Below, piece by piece: positions 53,166-62,032 of a stretch of DNA of 64,000 nucleotides. A program made the translations under genes and the position numbers. The stretch covers positions 1,531,586-1,595,585 of the forward strand of contig NZ_RJKV01000001.1 of the NCBI RefSeq assembly GCF_003751305.1, written 5' to 3'. Source of the stretch: Stenotrophomonas rhizophila (GTDB lineage: Bacteria; Pseudomonadota; Gammaproteobacteria; Xanthomonadales; Xanthomonadaceae). The notes below the pieces were generated by a model. The model made no database searches, was not told the DNA's origin, and worked only from the letters and a program-made list of their open reading frames with translations. Within the stretch, counting starts at the first letter, position 1; each line of letters starts with the position of its first letter.

Positions 53166-54086
53166 TCAGGGATGCGCCAGCGCGTAATCGATCGCCGCGC
53201 AGATCGCCGCCACCTGCGCGTCATCGCACTGCTGCGGGGTGGCGCGCGGGCTGTCCGGATACACCTCGGTGGTGGTGGTGTATTTCGCGCCGCTGACGCT
53301 GGCGCACAGGCCCAGCTTCTCCAGCGGATATTGGATGACACCCGGGGCCACTACGGGCGAGCCGATGATCTCGCCCTTCTCATCCGCCGGGGCGATGTGG
53401 GTCACCCGCTCGACGGCGGCATTGACCGCGGTCTGGAAGGCCGGTTGCGGGTTTTCAGTGTCATCGACCAGATAGAAACCATCCGGGATCAACCCCGGCT
53501 CGAACGGCTTGCCGTCGCGCGCGGCCAGCGCCGGGCGGAACTCGGTTTCATCGGTGTCGGTGGTTTCGTGCAGATCGATATGCATCACGATGCTGCCGCG
53601 CAGGGGGGCGACCAGGGCGATCAGCGCCGCCGATTCGGCGGCCGGGCTGTTGGCCATGAATGAGCGGTTCGGATCGATCGCCTCGGCGTTCCAGCGCTGG
53701 ATGCGCTCGTAGCCCCACGGGCTGACGCAGGGCACGACCAGCAGATTCGCACGGCCAGCGTACCCAGCCGCGCGGGTCTGCAGGAACTGCAAGGCGCCCT
53801 GCACGCCACTGGTTTCGTAGCCGTGGATGCCACCGGTGACCAGCACCGTCGGCAGTGCGGCGTTCCAGTCGCGGCTGCGCACGGCGAACAGCGGGTACTG
53901 GTCCGGCGCGTAGTCGAGCGTGCCGTACTGGGTCACCTCGAAGCTGCCGCGGAGCGCCTCGACGGCCGGCAGTACGTCATCGGCATAGCGGCGCTGCGCC
54001 ACCTGGCGAGCGCGCCACTGCGCCTTCTCCGCTGCGCCCCAGGGCTGGCCGGGGGTGCCGATGGGATAGAAGGTCGCATTGGTCAT
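53166..54086 (-). CDS. M14-family zinc carboxypeptidase-like protein
   Basis: 306 aa, no signal peptide, so probably cytoplasmic. Zinc ligands are in GGIHGYETSG (His and Glu) and MHIDLHETTD (His); the catalytic glutamate is probably in KYTTTTEVYPDS. Resembles the succinylglutamate desuccinylase/carboxypeptidase branch found with one-domain M14 proteins. Likely removes a C-terminal residue or hydrolyses an amide; substrate unknown. ATG 54086 begins MTNATFYPIG. Confidence 0.85.
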   Translation of the reverse strand: MTNATFYPIGTPGQPWGAAEKAQWRARQVAQRRYADDVLPAVEALRGSFEVTQYGTLDYAPDQYPLFAVRSRDWNAALPTVLVTGGIHGYETSGVQGALQFLQTRAAGYAGRANLLVVPCVSPWGYERIQRWNAEAIDPNRSFMANSPAAESAALIALVAPLRGSIVMHIDLHETTDTDETEFRPALAARDGKPFEPGLIPDGFYLVDDTENPQPAFQTAVNAAVERVTHIAPADEKGEIIGSPVVAPGVIQYPLEKLGLCASVSGAKYTTTTEVYPDSPRATPQQCDDAQVAAICAAIDYALAHP

Positions 54087-54149
54087 GGCGTGCTCGTCTG
54101 CTGCAGGGTGGAAATGTGATTTTACCATTGCCGCACACGGCGGCCCGGG

Positions 54150-54806
54150 TTACGCCCTGCCAAGCTGCGCGACCGCCTCGTCGACCTGCCGGTCGCCTTC
54201 GGTCAACTCGATGATCGTGCGCCGCACCTCGGAATGCTCCACCAGCGACACCAACGTGGCGGCCACATCCGCACGTGGCACATCGCCGTACGCGATCGCC
54301 GGGCCAGCCGTGACGCGGCCGGTGCCCGGCGCATCGCTCAAGGTGCCGGGGCGCAGGATCACCCAGTCCAGATCGGTCGCGGCCAGATACACATCGGCGC
54401 GCTTCTTGACCGTCATGTAATTCTCGAAACCCTCGCCCATGTCCTTGTTGCGGCCCGCTTCCGGGAATGCCGAGACCAGCAGGAAGCGGCGCACGCCCGC
54501 CTGCCGGGCGGCATCCACCGCGAGCTCCAGGCCGCGGCCGTCGATGGCGTTCGTCACCTCCACCCCTGCGCCACCGGCACCGGCCGTGAAAACAACCACG
54601 TCACTGCCGCGCATCTGGCCGGCCAACGTGTCCACGTCGATAGCGGTGAGATCACCGCTGACCGGCATTGCGCCGAGGTCGCTCAGTTCAGCGCCCTGCT
54701 CGGCGCGGCGATGCAGCGCACGTACGTGATGCTGTTTGTCGGCCAACTGCTTGACCAGGTGACGGCCGACCTTGCCGGCCGCGCCGACGATGAAAACGGT
54801 ACTCAA
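54150..54806 (-). CDS. NAD(P)-binding protein, atypical SDR
   Basis: 218 aa. Opens with the Rossmann motif VFIVGAAGKVGRHLVKQL (GxxGxxG). No YxxxK catalytic pair is clear, which places it with the NmrA/YwnB-like atypical SDRs that act as redox sensors or reductases. It is 78 bases downstream of the cupin gene on the same strand, and the divergent LysR gene probably regulates both. Confidence 0.82.
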   Translation of the reverse strand: MSTVFIVGAAGKVGRHLVKQLADKQHHVRALHRRAEQGAELSDLGAMPVSGDLTAIDVDTLAGQMRGSDVVVFTAGAGGAGVEVTNAIDGRGLELAVDAARQAGVRRFLLVSAFPEAGRNKDMGEGFENYMTVKKRADVYLAATDLDWVILRPGTLSDAPGTGRVTAGPAIAYGDVPRADVAATLVSLVEHSEVRRTIIELTEGDRQVDEAVAQLGRA

Positions 54807-54884
54807 GACGGTTCTCCTGTTTCGATCCGGCTGTGAGGGTACGCAGGTGGATGTGACACGGCCGTCCCCATCGCGGGGCCTGGT

Positions 54885-55349
54885 TCAGTTGCCGCTGTAC
54901 TGCGCGTCGCTGACCTGCTCCATCCACGTCACCGGTGAGCCATCGACCGCTTCGGCGATCGCGATATGCGTCATCGCGGTGGCAGCCTTGGCACCATGCC
55001 AATGTTTGACGCCCGGCGGAATCCAGACGATGTCGCCCGGACGGATATCGCGCGCGGGTTTGCCCCATTCCTGCACGCTGCCCACCCCTGCGGTGACGAT
55101 CAGGGTCTGACCCAGTGGATGGGTATGCCAGGCGGTGCGTGCGCCGGGCTCGAAGGTGACGGTAGCGCCGCCGACGCGTGCAGGGGCATCAGTCTGGAAC
55201 GGCGCATCAATGCGCACACGACCGGTGAAATAGTCCGCCGGGCCGGCCGCCGAAGGGGCGGTGCCTGCGCTGGTGATGCGGATCGGTGCCGTTTCGGCGG
55301 GTACGACGGCGGCCATCGAAAGCGACAGTGCGGCAGTGAACAGGTCCAT
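54885..55349 (-). CDS. Small cupin protein
   Basis: 154 aa. Metal-binding cupin motif [13 protein letters not shown], second motif [17 protein letters not shown]. Resembles carboxymuconolactone/mandelonitrile-lyase-type small cupins with an N-terminal hydrophobic leader ([15 protein letters not shown]) that could be a signal peptide. AGGAG precedes the ATG at 55349; the longer frame lacks one. Confidence 0.82.
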   Translation of the reverse strand: MDLFTAALSLSMAAVVPAETAPIRITSAGTAPSAAGPADYFTGRVRIDAPFQTDAPARVGGATVTFEPGARTAWHTHPLGQTLIVTAGVGSVQEWGKPARDIRPGDIVWIPPGVKHWHGAKAATAMTHIAIAEAVDGSPVTWMEQVSDAQYSGN

Positions 55350-55456
55350 GGAGGCCTCTCCTGAAGGAACGGCGGCGCCCGCCGGGGACACCCACTGTAG
55401 GCCTGCCCCCGCGCGGGCACTAGCCGCCCCGATCGGCATGCAGCCATAACCGCAGC

Positions 55457-55495
55457 TCATCAATCACGAAACAAAGCCGCTTGAGTTCATCAGTC
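55457..55495. promoter_or_regulatory. Direct repeats in the cupin/LysR gap
   Basis: TCATCAATC (55457) and TCATCAGTC (55487) are exactly 30 bases apart, about three helix turns, in the gap between divergent genes. A partial third copy is at 55504. Could be regulator-binding half sites. Confidence 0.35.
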
Positions 55496-55548
55496 GGCCG
55501 CGCTCATCATGGGCGCGCATGACTGCCATGCGCTGTTGGCCCTGCCCC

Positions 55549-56442
55549 ATGGCCCGCGAGAATTTCAACGATCTGCAGGTGTTCGTCACCGTCGCGCGCG
55601 AGCGCAGCTTCACCCGTGCCGCGGCGCAGCTGGGCGTCTCGCAGTCCGCGCTCAGCCACACCGTGCGCGGGCTGGAAGAGCGCCTCGGCGTGCGCCTGCT
55701 GACCCGCACCACGCGCAGCGTCTCCATGACCGAGGCCGGTGAACGGCTGTACGACACCGTCGCACCGCGCATGCGGGAGATCGAGGCCGAGGTCGCCGCG
55801 ATCAGCGAGTACCGTGACCGGCCCGCTGGCACGATCCGCATCACCACGGCCGAGCATGCCGCCAACACGCTCGTGTGGCCCCGGCTGTCCGCCGTGCTGC
55901 CCGCCTACCCCGATCTGCATGTGGAACTGACCATCGACTATGGCCTGGCCGACATCGTCGCCCAGCGCTACGACATCGGCATCCGGTTGGGTGGCCGCGT
56001 CGCCAAGGACATGATCGCAGTGCCGATCAGCCCGCCGCTGCGCATGGCCATCGTGGCCAGCCCGGCCTACTTCACGACGAACACCGCGCCGCAGCTGCCG
56101 GCCGACCTGGCCGCGCACAACTGCATCGGCCTGCGCCTGCCTACCCACGGCGGGCTGATGGTGTGGGATCTGGAGAAGGACGGCGAGGAAGTGAACGTGC
56201 GCGTGGATGGCCAATGGACCTTCAACGGCAGCAGTGCGATCCATCGCGCGGCGCTGGCCGGTGCGGGCCTGGCCTATCTGCCCGAGGACATGGTGCTTGA
56301 TGACATCACCGCCGGTGCGTTGCGGCGTGTCATGGAGGACTGGTGCGATCCCTTCGATGGGTACTACGCCTACTACCCCAGCCGCCGGCAATCCTCGAGC
56401 GCCATGAAGGTCGTTATCGAAGCACTGCGCGCGGACCGGTAA
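55549..56442 (+). CDS. LysR-family regulator, divergent from the cupin gene
   Basis: 297 aa. Helix-turn-helix FVTVARERSFTRAAAQLGVS then SALSHTVRGLEERLGVRLLT. C-terminal effector domain of the PgrR/YafC type. Start 55549 (MARENFND) fits the family; ATG 55519 would add ten unlike residues. Likely regulates the cupin and atypical SDR genes. Confidence 0.9.
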   Translation: MARENFNDLQVFVTVARERSFTRAAAQLGVSQSALSHTVRGLEERLGVRLLTRTTRSVSMTEAGERLYDTVAPRMREIEAEVAAISEYRDRPAGTIRITTAEHAANTLVWPRLSAVLPAYPDLHVELTIDYGLADIVAQRYDIGIRLGGRVAKDMIAVPISPPLRMAIVASPAYFTTNTAPQLPADLAAHNCIGLRLPTHGGLMVWDLEKDGEEVNVRVDGQWTFNGSSAIHRAALAGAGLAYLPEDMVLDDITAGALRRVMEDWCDPFDGYYAYYPSRRQSSSAMKVVIEALRADR

Positions 56443-56455
56443 CGCCGACCGTTGG

Positions 56456-57433
56456 TCAGGGGCGCAGCAGCACCTTGCCGTTGCGGCCCGGTTCCAGGCT
56501 GGCCTTGGCGGCATCGGCCACCTCATCCAGCCCGAACACGCCGTCCACCGGCAGGCTCAATCCACCGCGGGCGGCGAGCTGCAGCAGTTCGCCAACGAGG
56601 CGACGCTTGTCTTCCGGCGCCATCGCCTGGCTGACCTTGCTGCCCCAGAAGCCCTTCACCGTGGCCTGCTTGAAGATCACATCGCCCGAGCTGAGCTGCA
56701 TCGGCTCGCCGGTCATCGAGCCGAACGACACCAGCGTGCCGCCGTCGCCCAGCAACGTCATCAGCTCGCTGCTGGCGCGTCCGCCAACCGAATCCACCGC
56801 GGCGGCGATCGAGGCCTTGCCGACCTTGGCCTGCACCTGGGCCATCCAGTCAGACTGCGCGGTGGAGATGGTGTGGTCGATGCCGAGGTCGGTCATCTCG
56901 GCCACGCCGGCATCGCGCCGCACCAGGTTGATGCAGTGCACCCCACGCGCCTTGGCCAGCATCGCCAACGCCTTGCCGACCGCGCCATTGGCGGCGTTCT
57001 GGAGAATCCACTGGCCTTCCTTCACCTGCAGGAATTCCAGCAGCATCAGCGCACTGAGCGGCATGGCGATCAGCTGCGCGGCGGTGTTGTCGTCGATGCT
57101 GTCCGGCATGGGGATGACCATCCGCGCCGGCGCGATGAAGTACTCGGCCCAGGTGCCATGCACCGAGGCAGCGCTGACCCGCTGGCCGACCTTCAGGCCG
57201 TCGACGCCCTCGCCCAGCGCGTCGATAACGCCGGTGCCTTCGCTGCCACCAATAGCGGGAAGCTCGGGCTTGTAGCCGTACTGGCCACGCACGGTCCACA
57301 GGTCGTGGTTGTGGATGGGGGTGAGCACGGTGCGGATGCGCACCTCACCGGCAGCGGGGGCCGGCTGCGGCACATCACCGCCGTGCAGGACCTGGGTGGG
57401 ATCGCCAAAAGTGGTATGGATCGCAGCGCGCAT
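56456..57433 (-). CDS. Medium-chain dehydrogenase (quinone-oxidoreductase-like)
   Basis: 325 aa. N-terminal GroES-like domain with GGSEGTGVIDALGEGV, then a Rossmann domain with QNAANGAVGKALAMLA. The catalytic-zinc cysteines are absent, as in zinc-independent quinone or enoyl reductases (MECR/QOR branch). Uses NADPH, substrate unknown. The ATG overlaps the stop of an upstream nine-codon ORF (TGATG). Convergent with LysR; the 13-base gap holds a worn GTAG-like hairpin. Confidence 0.87.
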   Translation of the reverse strand: MRAAIHTTFGDPTQVLHGGDVPQPAPAAGEVRIRTVLTPIHNHDLWTVRGQYGYKPELPAIGGSEGTGVIDALGEGVDGLKVGQRVSAASVHGTWAEYFIAPARMVIPMPDSIDDNTAAQLIAMPLSALMLLEFLQVKEGQWILQNAANGAVGKALAMLAKARGVHCINLVRRDAGVAEMTDLGIDHTISTAQSDWMAQVQAKVGKASIAAAVDSVGGRASSELMTLLGDGGTLVSFGSMTGEPMQLSSGDVIFKQATVKGFWGSKVSQAMAPEDKRRLVGELLQLAARGGLSLPVDGVFGLDEVADAAKASLEPGRNGKVLLRP

Positions 57434-57462
57434 CAGTGGCGCTCCTTCATCACGATGTTCAT
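57433..57462 (-). CDS. Nine-codon leader ORF (MNIVMKERH) before the oxidoreductase
   Basis: ATG 57462 has AGGAG upstream and is followed by eight sense codons and TGA, which overlaps the oxidoreductase ATG. The region between the Shine-Dalgarno and this ATG is an uninterrupted run of eight C on the minus strand. Might be a coupling or regulatory leader, or simply a chance ORF. Confidence 0.3.
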   Translation of the reverse strand: MNIVMKERH

Positions 57463-57485
57463 GGGGGGGGCTCCTGCAGAAAAAA

Positions 57486-58256
57486 TCAACGACGATGACG
57501 GTGGGCGGCGGCGATCGCGCGCGGCTGGCGGTACGCGCGTACGCGCAGCCACACGGTCTGGATCACCACGATGATGATCAACACCAGCGCCAGGGTGGCG
57601 ATGTTGGCCGCGCCCGGCAGGTCCCAGCCGGACTGTTTGACGTACATGCCGGCCAGCGCCCAGATGACGGCGGCTGGATAGGCGAAATGCCCGCGCAGCA
57701 GCTGGTTGACCACCAGCACCAGCAGGGTAGCCAGGACCAGCAGCACCAGGCTCCAGCCAAGCATGTTGTCGGTCGGCAGCCAGCGGTAGGCGACGATCAC
57801 CTGGGCGGTATTGAGGTAGGCCGCCAAGGACAACCAGCCGGCATGCAGTCCGAGCGGGTAAGCCGCCCAGGCACGCTGCCCGCCCGGGGCGGTGATCGGC
57901 GAGGCGCGGTAAGCGGCTACGATCAGGCAGAGCAAGGCGGCCCAGATGATGGCCAGCGCCGGCAGGAACCATTGGTTGGAGAACACCGGCATCCAGGCGG
58001 CGGTCAGCGCGAAGCCCGCCGCGGCCCACGGGCGCACCCCGGTGATGTCCGGCTTGCGCAGGCGCAGCTGCCAGAACCCGAACAGCACATCCCACAGGAA
58101 GATCACGCCCCAGATCGCGAAGGCGTACCCGGCCGCGACCAGCAGCGTCGGGTACTGGTCGGAGATTGCACCGTTGGTCGGGCCGAACATGCCGGTCTGT
58201 GAGAACCACGCCACCACGGGCATGGCCAAGGCGGCCAACAACACGATCCAACGCAT
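57486..58256 (-). CDS. TspO/MBR-like (tryptophan-rich) membrane protein
   Basis: 256 aa with about seven or eight membrane spans and many tryptophans. GYAFAIWGVIFLWDVLFGFWQ resembles the core of TspO-like proteins, though it is longer than classical TspO (about 160 aa). Longer versions of this type occur in other bacteria. Possible porphyrin or lipid interaction; the true function is not known. Ends 23 bases before the leader ORF of the oxidoreductase gene, so the two are probably co-transcribed. ATG 58256 begins MRWIVLLAALA. Confidence 0.5.
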   Translation of the reverse strand: MRWIVLLAALAMPVVAWFSQTGMFGPTNGAISDQYPTLLVAAGYAFAIWGVIFLWDVLFGFWQLRLRKPDITGVRPWAAAGFALTAAWMPVFSNQWFLPALAIIWAALLCLIVAAYRASPITAPGGQRAWAAYPLGLHAGWLSLAAYLNTAQVIVAYRWLPTDNMLGWSLVLLVLATLLVLVVNQLLRGHFAYPAAVIWALAGMYVKQSGWDLPGAANIATLALVLIIIVVIQTVWLRVRAYRQPRAIAAAHRHRR

Positions 58257-58334
58257 GCACCCACTCCAGCTGAAAAGAGCGGTGACGATACGCGGTTCAG
58301 GGTTAAGGCGTTGGGATGCCTCAGATTGCAAAGC

Positions 58335-58367
58335 CTTAGTAACTTAGCCTCTGCTATATTGCGGCCG
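58335..58367 (+). promoter_or_regulatory. mntH promoter with extended -10 and CTTAG repeats
   Basis: TGC-TATATT (TATATT at 58355-58360) is an extended -10; transcription should start about seven bases on, at or beside the GTG start codon at 58367. CTTAG occurs at 58335 and 58343, 8 bases apart, where a manganese regulator could bind. Confidence 0.55.
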
Positions 58368-59713
58368 TGGACATCCAGCGCCGCCCCGAGCATCCCCCCG
58401 CCTGGCCCTCATCGACCGGGCACACCCCCAGCCTGGGCGAAATGAACGCCAGCGTCGCGGTGCCTACGGACGGCCACTGGTGGTTCCGCCTGCTGGCGTT
58501 CCTCGGCCCGGGCTACATGATCTCGGTCGGCTACATGGACCCCGGCAACTGGGCCACGGACATCGCCGGAGGCGCACAGTTCGGCTATCTGCTGCTCTCG
58601 GTGATCCTGCTCTCCAACCTGATGGCCATCGTGCTGCAGGGACTCTCGGCACGCCTGGGCATCGCGACCGGGCGCGATCTGGCGCAGGCCTGCCGCGCTC
58701 ACTACTCGCGCCCGGTGAACCTCGGGCTGTGGCTGCTGTGCGAGATCGCGATCATCGCCTGCGACCTGGCCGAGGTGATCGGCACCGCGATCGCATTGAA
58801 GTTGCTGTTCGGCATCCCCTTGCTGGCCGGCGCGATCATCACCGCGGTGGACGTGGTGCTGGTGCTGCTGCTCATGAACCGCGGTTTCCGCGCCCTGGAA
58901 GCCTTCGTGATCGCGCTGCTGCTGGTGATTTTCGGTTGCTTCGCGATCCAGATGGTCATCGCGGCGCCGCCGCTGCAGGCAGTGCTGGCCGGGTTCATTC
59001 CGCATGCGCAGGTGGTGACCGATCCCAAGGCGCTGTACCTGGCGATCGGCATCATCGGTGCCACCGTGATGCCGCACAATCTGTACCTGCACTCCTCCAT
59101 CGTGCAGACCCGCGCCTATCCGCGCACCGATGCCGGGCGCCGCAGTGCACTGCGCTGGGCGGTGACCGACAGCACCATTGCGTTGATGCTCGCACTGTTC
59201 ATCAACGCCTCGATCCTGATCCTGGCCGCCGCCGTGTTCCACGCGCAGGGCCGCACCGACGTGCAGGAGATCGAGCAGGCGTATGAGCTGCTGGCGCCGA
59301 TGCTCGGTGTGGGGCTGGCCTCGACCCTGTTCGCGGTCGCCCTGCTTGCCTCAGGCATCAACTCCACCGTGACGGCGACGCTGGCCGGCCAGATCGTGAT
59401 GGAGGGTTTCCTCCGCCTGCGGATCGCACCATGGGCGCGGCGGCTGATCACCCGCGGCATCGCGATCGTCCCGGTAGTGGTGGTGACCGCGATCTATGGC
59501 GAGCAAGGCACCGCGCGCCTGCTGGTGTTGAGCCAGGTGCTGCTCTCGATGCAGCTGCCGTTCGCGGTGGTGCCGCTGGTGCGGTTCGTCTCGGACAAGG
59601 GCAAGATGGGAGCACTGGTGGCGCCGCGCTGGCTGATCGTGCTGTCGTGGCTGATCGGCGGCCTGATCATCGTCTTGAACGTGAAACTGCTCGTGGATGT
59701 GTGGCGGGGCTGA
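58367..59713 (+). CDS. mntH: NRAMP-family manganese/divalent metal transporter
   Basis: 448 aa, 11 or so spans, proton-coupled Mn(II) (and Fe(II)) importer. Metal-site motifs [10 protein letters not shown] in span 1 and [10 protein letters not shown] in span 6 are intact. The sequence [13 protein letters not shown], just before the first span, is conserved in MntH proteins and lies upstream of the only nearby ATG (58442), so translation must begin earlier; the only earlier in-frame start after a stop is GTG 58367. Confidence 0.92.
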   Translation: MDIQRRPEHPPAWPSSTGHTPSLGEMNASVAVPTDGHWWFRLLAFLGPGYMISVGYMDPGNWATDIAGGAQFGYLLLSVILLSNLMAIVLQGLSARLGIATGRDLAQACRAHYSRPVNLGLWLLCEIAIIACDLAEVIGTAIALKLLFGIPLLAGAIITAVDVVLVLLLMNRGFRALEAFVIALLLVIFGCFAIQMVIAAPPLQAVLAGFIPHAQVVTDPKALYLAIGIIGATVMPHNLYLHSSIVQTRAYPRTDAGRRSALRWAVTDSTIALMLALFINASILILAAAVFHAQGRTDVQEIEQAYELLAPMLGVGLASTLFAVALLASGINSTVTATLAGQIVMEGFLRLRIAPWARRLITRGIAIVPVVVVTAIYGEQGTARLLVLSQVLLSMQLPFAVVPLVRFVSDKGKMGALVAPRWLIVLSWLIGGLIIVLNVKLLVDVWRG

Positions 59714-59724
59714 GGCCTGGCCAC

Positions 59725-59756
59725 TTGACCTCAACGTTGGTTGAGGTGGCACAGTG
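59725..59756 (+). promoter_or_regulatory. MerR-type promoter/operator before the methyltransferase
   Basis: TTGACC (59725-59730) is followed 19-20 bases later by CACAGT/ACAGTG (59750-59756). The long spacer holds a perfect 8-4-8 dyad, ACCTCAAC (59728-59735) and GTTGAGGT (59740-59747). This layout is the hallmark of promoters opened by MerR-family activators. Confidence 0.65.
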
Positions 59757-59798
59757 CAGCCTCCTCATCCCACTGGCAATGCCAGACCGAGCCCTGCA

Positions 59799-60632
59799 AT
59801 GACCGACACCTCGCAGCATGCGTTATGGAATGGCCCGGCCGGTGAGGCCTGGGTGGAGGCGCAGCGCATCCTCGATCAGATGTTCGCACCGCTCGCCACC
59901 CACCTGCTGGAGGCGATCCCACCGGGCGACGATCTGCACGTGCTGGACGTGGGCTGCGGGACCGGCGCGGTGGCGCTGGCCATCGCCGGGCAACTGGGTC
60001 CGCAGGGGCATGTCACCGGGGTCGACATCTCCGCCCCGATGATCGCCTTGGCGCGTGAGCGCGCGCAGCGAGCCGGGCTGGCAGTGGACTTCATCGTCGC
60101 CGACGCGCAGCAGCATGTGTTCGCAGCCGGGAGTCTGGACCGGATCGTGTCGCGCTTCGGCGTGATGTTCTTCGATGACCCCGTGCAGGCCTTCGGGCAG
60201 TTGCAGCGCGCCGCCAGACGGGGCGGCGTGCTGCACGTCCTGGCCTGGCGCGGGCCGGACCAGAATCCCTTCATGACCACGGCCGAGCGCGCGGCCGCGC
60301 CGTGGTTGGCGTTGCCGCCGCGTCAGCCCGAGGCACCAGGACAGTTTGCGTTCGCCGATCGCGCGCGGGTCGAGCGCATCCTGAAAGACAGCGGCTGGGA
60401 AGATATCGAGGTGCTGCCGCTGGACGTGATCTGCCGCATCGACCGGGCGGACCTGGCTACGTATGTGGCGTTGCTGGGGCCGGTCGGAAGCGCGCTGAGG
60501 GGGACGGATCTGGATGGAGCAACCCGCACACAGGTGCTGGAGGCGGTCATGGCGGCGTTCGCACCCTTCATCGAAGGCGATGCAGTGACCTTCACCGCAG
60601 CCTGCTGGGAGGTGCGGGCGCGGGCGTGGTGA
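59799..60632 (+). CDS. Class I SAM-dependent methyltransferase
   Basis: 277 aa. SAM-binding motif LDVGCGTGAVALAIA, then GVDISAPMI and ADAQQHVF. Resembles UbiE/ArsM-type methyltransferases of small molecules; the substrate is not clear. The MerR-type operator upstream suggests induction by a metal or an oxidant or drug. ATG 59799 is preferred over the GTG at 59754, which lies within the operator region. Confidence 0.87.
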   Translation: MTDTSQHALWNGPAGEAWVEAQRILDQMFAPLATHLLEAIPPGDDLHVLDVGCGTGAVALAIAGQLGPQGHVTGVDISAPMIALARERAQRAGLAVDFIVADAQQHVFAAGSLDRIVSRFGVMFFDDPVQAFGQLQRAARRGGVLHVLAWRGPDQNPFMTTAERAAAPWLALPPRQPEAPGQFAFADRARVERILKDSGWEDIEVLPLDVICRIDRADLATYVALLGPVGSALRGTDLDGATRTQVLEAVMAAFAPFIEGDAVTFTAACWEVRARAW

Positions 60633-60643
60633 GCCGTTGCGGA

Positions 60644-60670
60644 GGGGCACCGGCCCACGGCCGGCACCCC
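60644..60670. terminator. Hairpin between methyltransferase and SCO genes
   Basis: CCGGCC/GGCCGG pairs around a 3-base loop and is extended by GGGG/CCCC after a 2x2 internal loop (60644-60670). It lies between convergent stops, without a T run. Confidence 0.45.
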
Positions 60671-60675
60671 GGGCG

Positions 60676-61233
60676 TCATGGCAGCCGCATGCGCAGCTTC
60701 TCCACGATCGCCTGCTCGCTCATCGCGTACCCGTATACCTCCTGCAGTTGCCCGTCGGCACCGAGCAGGAACCACGATGCCGTGTGCTCGAAGGTGGCCG
60801 TCTCGCCTTCGCCGACCCGGCGATAGCTCACGCCCAGGCTCTCGGCGATGGCACGGGTGCCCGCCTCGTCGCCGGCCAGGCCCAGGAATGTCGTATCGAA
60901 GGCGGACAGGTAGTCGCGCAGATGCGCCGGGGTATCACGCTGCGGATCCACCGTGACAAAGGCGACCTGCAGGTCATCGGCGGCGGGCCCGAGCAACCGC
61001 TTGATCTGCACCGCCTTGACCAGGCTCAGCGGACACACTTCCGGGCAATGGGTGAAGCCGAAGAACAGCAGCGTCGGTTTGCCCTGCAGATCCCGTATCG
61101 CGAGCGTGCGCCCGTCGCTGCTCTCCAGCTTGACCGCCCCGAGTGCCGCCTGGCCCATCACCGGTAACTGGCCGTCGGCGCAGCCGACCAGCAGCGCCGC
61201 CGCCACGACGCTTGACGCCAACCAGCGCTTCAT
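60676..61233 (-). CDS. SCO1/SenC-family copper chaperone
   Basis: 185 aa. Lipoprotein signal with lipobox LLVGC at about residue 18. Thioredoxin-like domain with the copper-binding CPEVC motif in FTHCPEVCP and a distal His in FEHTASW. Delivers copper to the oxidase active site. The start overlaps the PCuAC stop (ATGA). Last gene in the cyo operon. Confidence 0.9.
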   Translation of the reverse strand: MKRWLASSVVAAALLVGCADGQLPVMGQAALGAVKLESSDGRTLAIRDLQGKPTLLFFGFTHCPEVCPLSLVKAVQIKRLLGPAADDLQVAFVTVDPQRDTPAHLRDYLSAFDTTFLGLAGDEAGTRAIAESLGVSYRRVGEGETATFEHTASWFLLGADGQLQEVYGYAMSEQAIVEKLRMRLP

Positions 61234-61712
61234 TTGGCCCCTCCATGCGGGATCAGGCCATCGCGCACGGTGAAGTCCACCACCTGGTCTGCGCTGCGGG
61301 CAAACGTGAGCGTCACCCTGACCGCCTGCCCCACCGACAGCGGCCGCTTCGGGGTCAGCAGCATCAGGTGATAGCCGCCCGGCTCCAGCGCGACCGTGCG
61401 ACCTTTCGGCAGGGCCAGCCCTTGAGGCAGCGCCTGCATGCGCATCACTTCACCGTCCATGCGCATGGCATGGACCTGCACCTCGGCGAAGGCTGAAGAG
61501 GTGGCCGACAACAGGCGGTCGACGCCACCACCGTTATGCAGTTGCACGTAGCCGGCCGCCACGTTCGCGGCCGGCGGTGGCAGGCGGATCCACGGGGCGC
61601 TGACCGACACCGTTGCCGCGGTGCGGGTCTGCGGGGCCGCGGCCACCACCGGCATCACGGAAACGGACAGGACCAGTGCGATCAGCATGGCACCGCAGCG
61701 TGACCAGCTCAT
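61230..61712 (-). CDS. PCuAC-type periplasmic copper chaperone
   Basis: 160 aa. Signal peptide ending VVAAA. The Cu(I) ligands of the family are in VQVHAMRMDGEVMRMQ (His, Met, Met) and in GGYHLMLLTP (His, Met). Hands copper to SCO and the oxidase. ATG 61712 overlaps the cyoD stop. Overlap with both neighbours suggests strict co-production with the quinol oxidase. Confidence 0.88.
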   Translation of the reverse strand: MSWSRCGAMLIALVLSVSVMPVVAAAPQTRTAATVSVSAPWIRLPPPAANVAAGYVQLHNGGGVDRLLSATSSAFAEVQVHAMRMDGEVMRMQALPQGLALPKGRTVALEPGGYHLMLLTPKRPLSVGQAVRVTLTFARSADQVVDFTVRDGLIPHGGAK

Positions 61713-62032
61713 GGCGCGGCCGACATCTGCATCGGCATCATGTTGAGGTTGGCGTTGTGCATCACCCACAGCGAGCCGGCCACCACGATGGCGATCAGGA
61801 ACGCGGTGCACAGGAAGATGCCGGTGTTCTCGCGCTGGCTGCGCCCTGCCCCGATGTGCAGGAACAGCACCAGCTGGGCGACCAGCTGCACCACGCACAG
61901 CACCACGATGGCGGTCAGACGCAGCGGCTGCGGGACCAGATCGGTCATGACCACGCCGAACGAGGCACCGGTGAGCACCAGGCACAGCAGCAGGCCGAGG
62001 ATGTAGCCCTTGAGGGTGGCGTGGCCGCTCAT
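61709..62032 (-). CDS. cyoD: Cytochrome bo ubiquinol oxidase, subunit IV
   Basis: 107 aa, three membrane spans, starting [20 protein letters not shown]. Needed for assembly of the CuB site. The QLVLFLHIG segment in span 2 is conserved. ATGA overlaps with cyoC and PCuAC genes. Confidence 0.92.
   Translation of the reverse strand: MSGHATLKGYILGLLLCLVLTGASFGVVMTDLVPQPLRLTAIVVLCVVQLVAQLVLFLHIGAGRSQRENTGIFLCTAFLIAIVVAGSLWVMHNANLNMMPMQMSAAP

Noticed and set aside
52830..53663. 277-codon forward ORF
   Set aside because: Mostly antisense to the M14 gene, with an Arg/Gly-rich composition and no Shine-Dalgarno.
56441..56460. Full SMAG repeat
   Set aside because: GTAA, and only GACC-GTT-GGTC of the stem remains; probably a decayed copy or chance.
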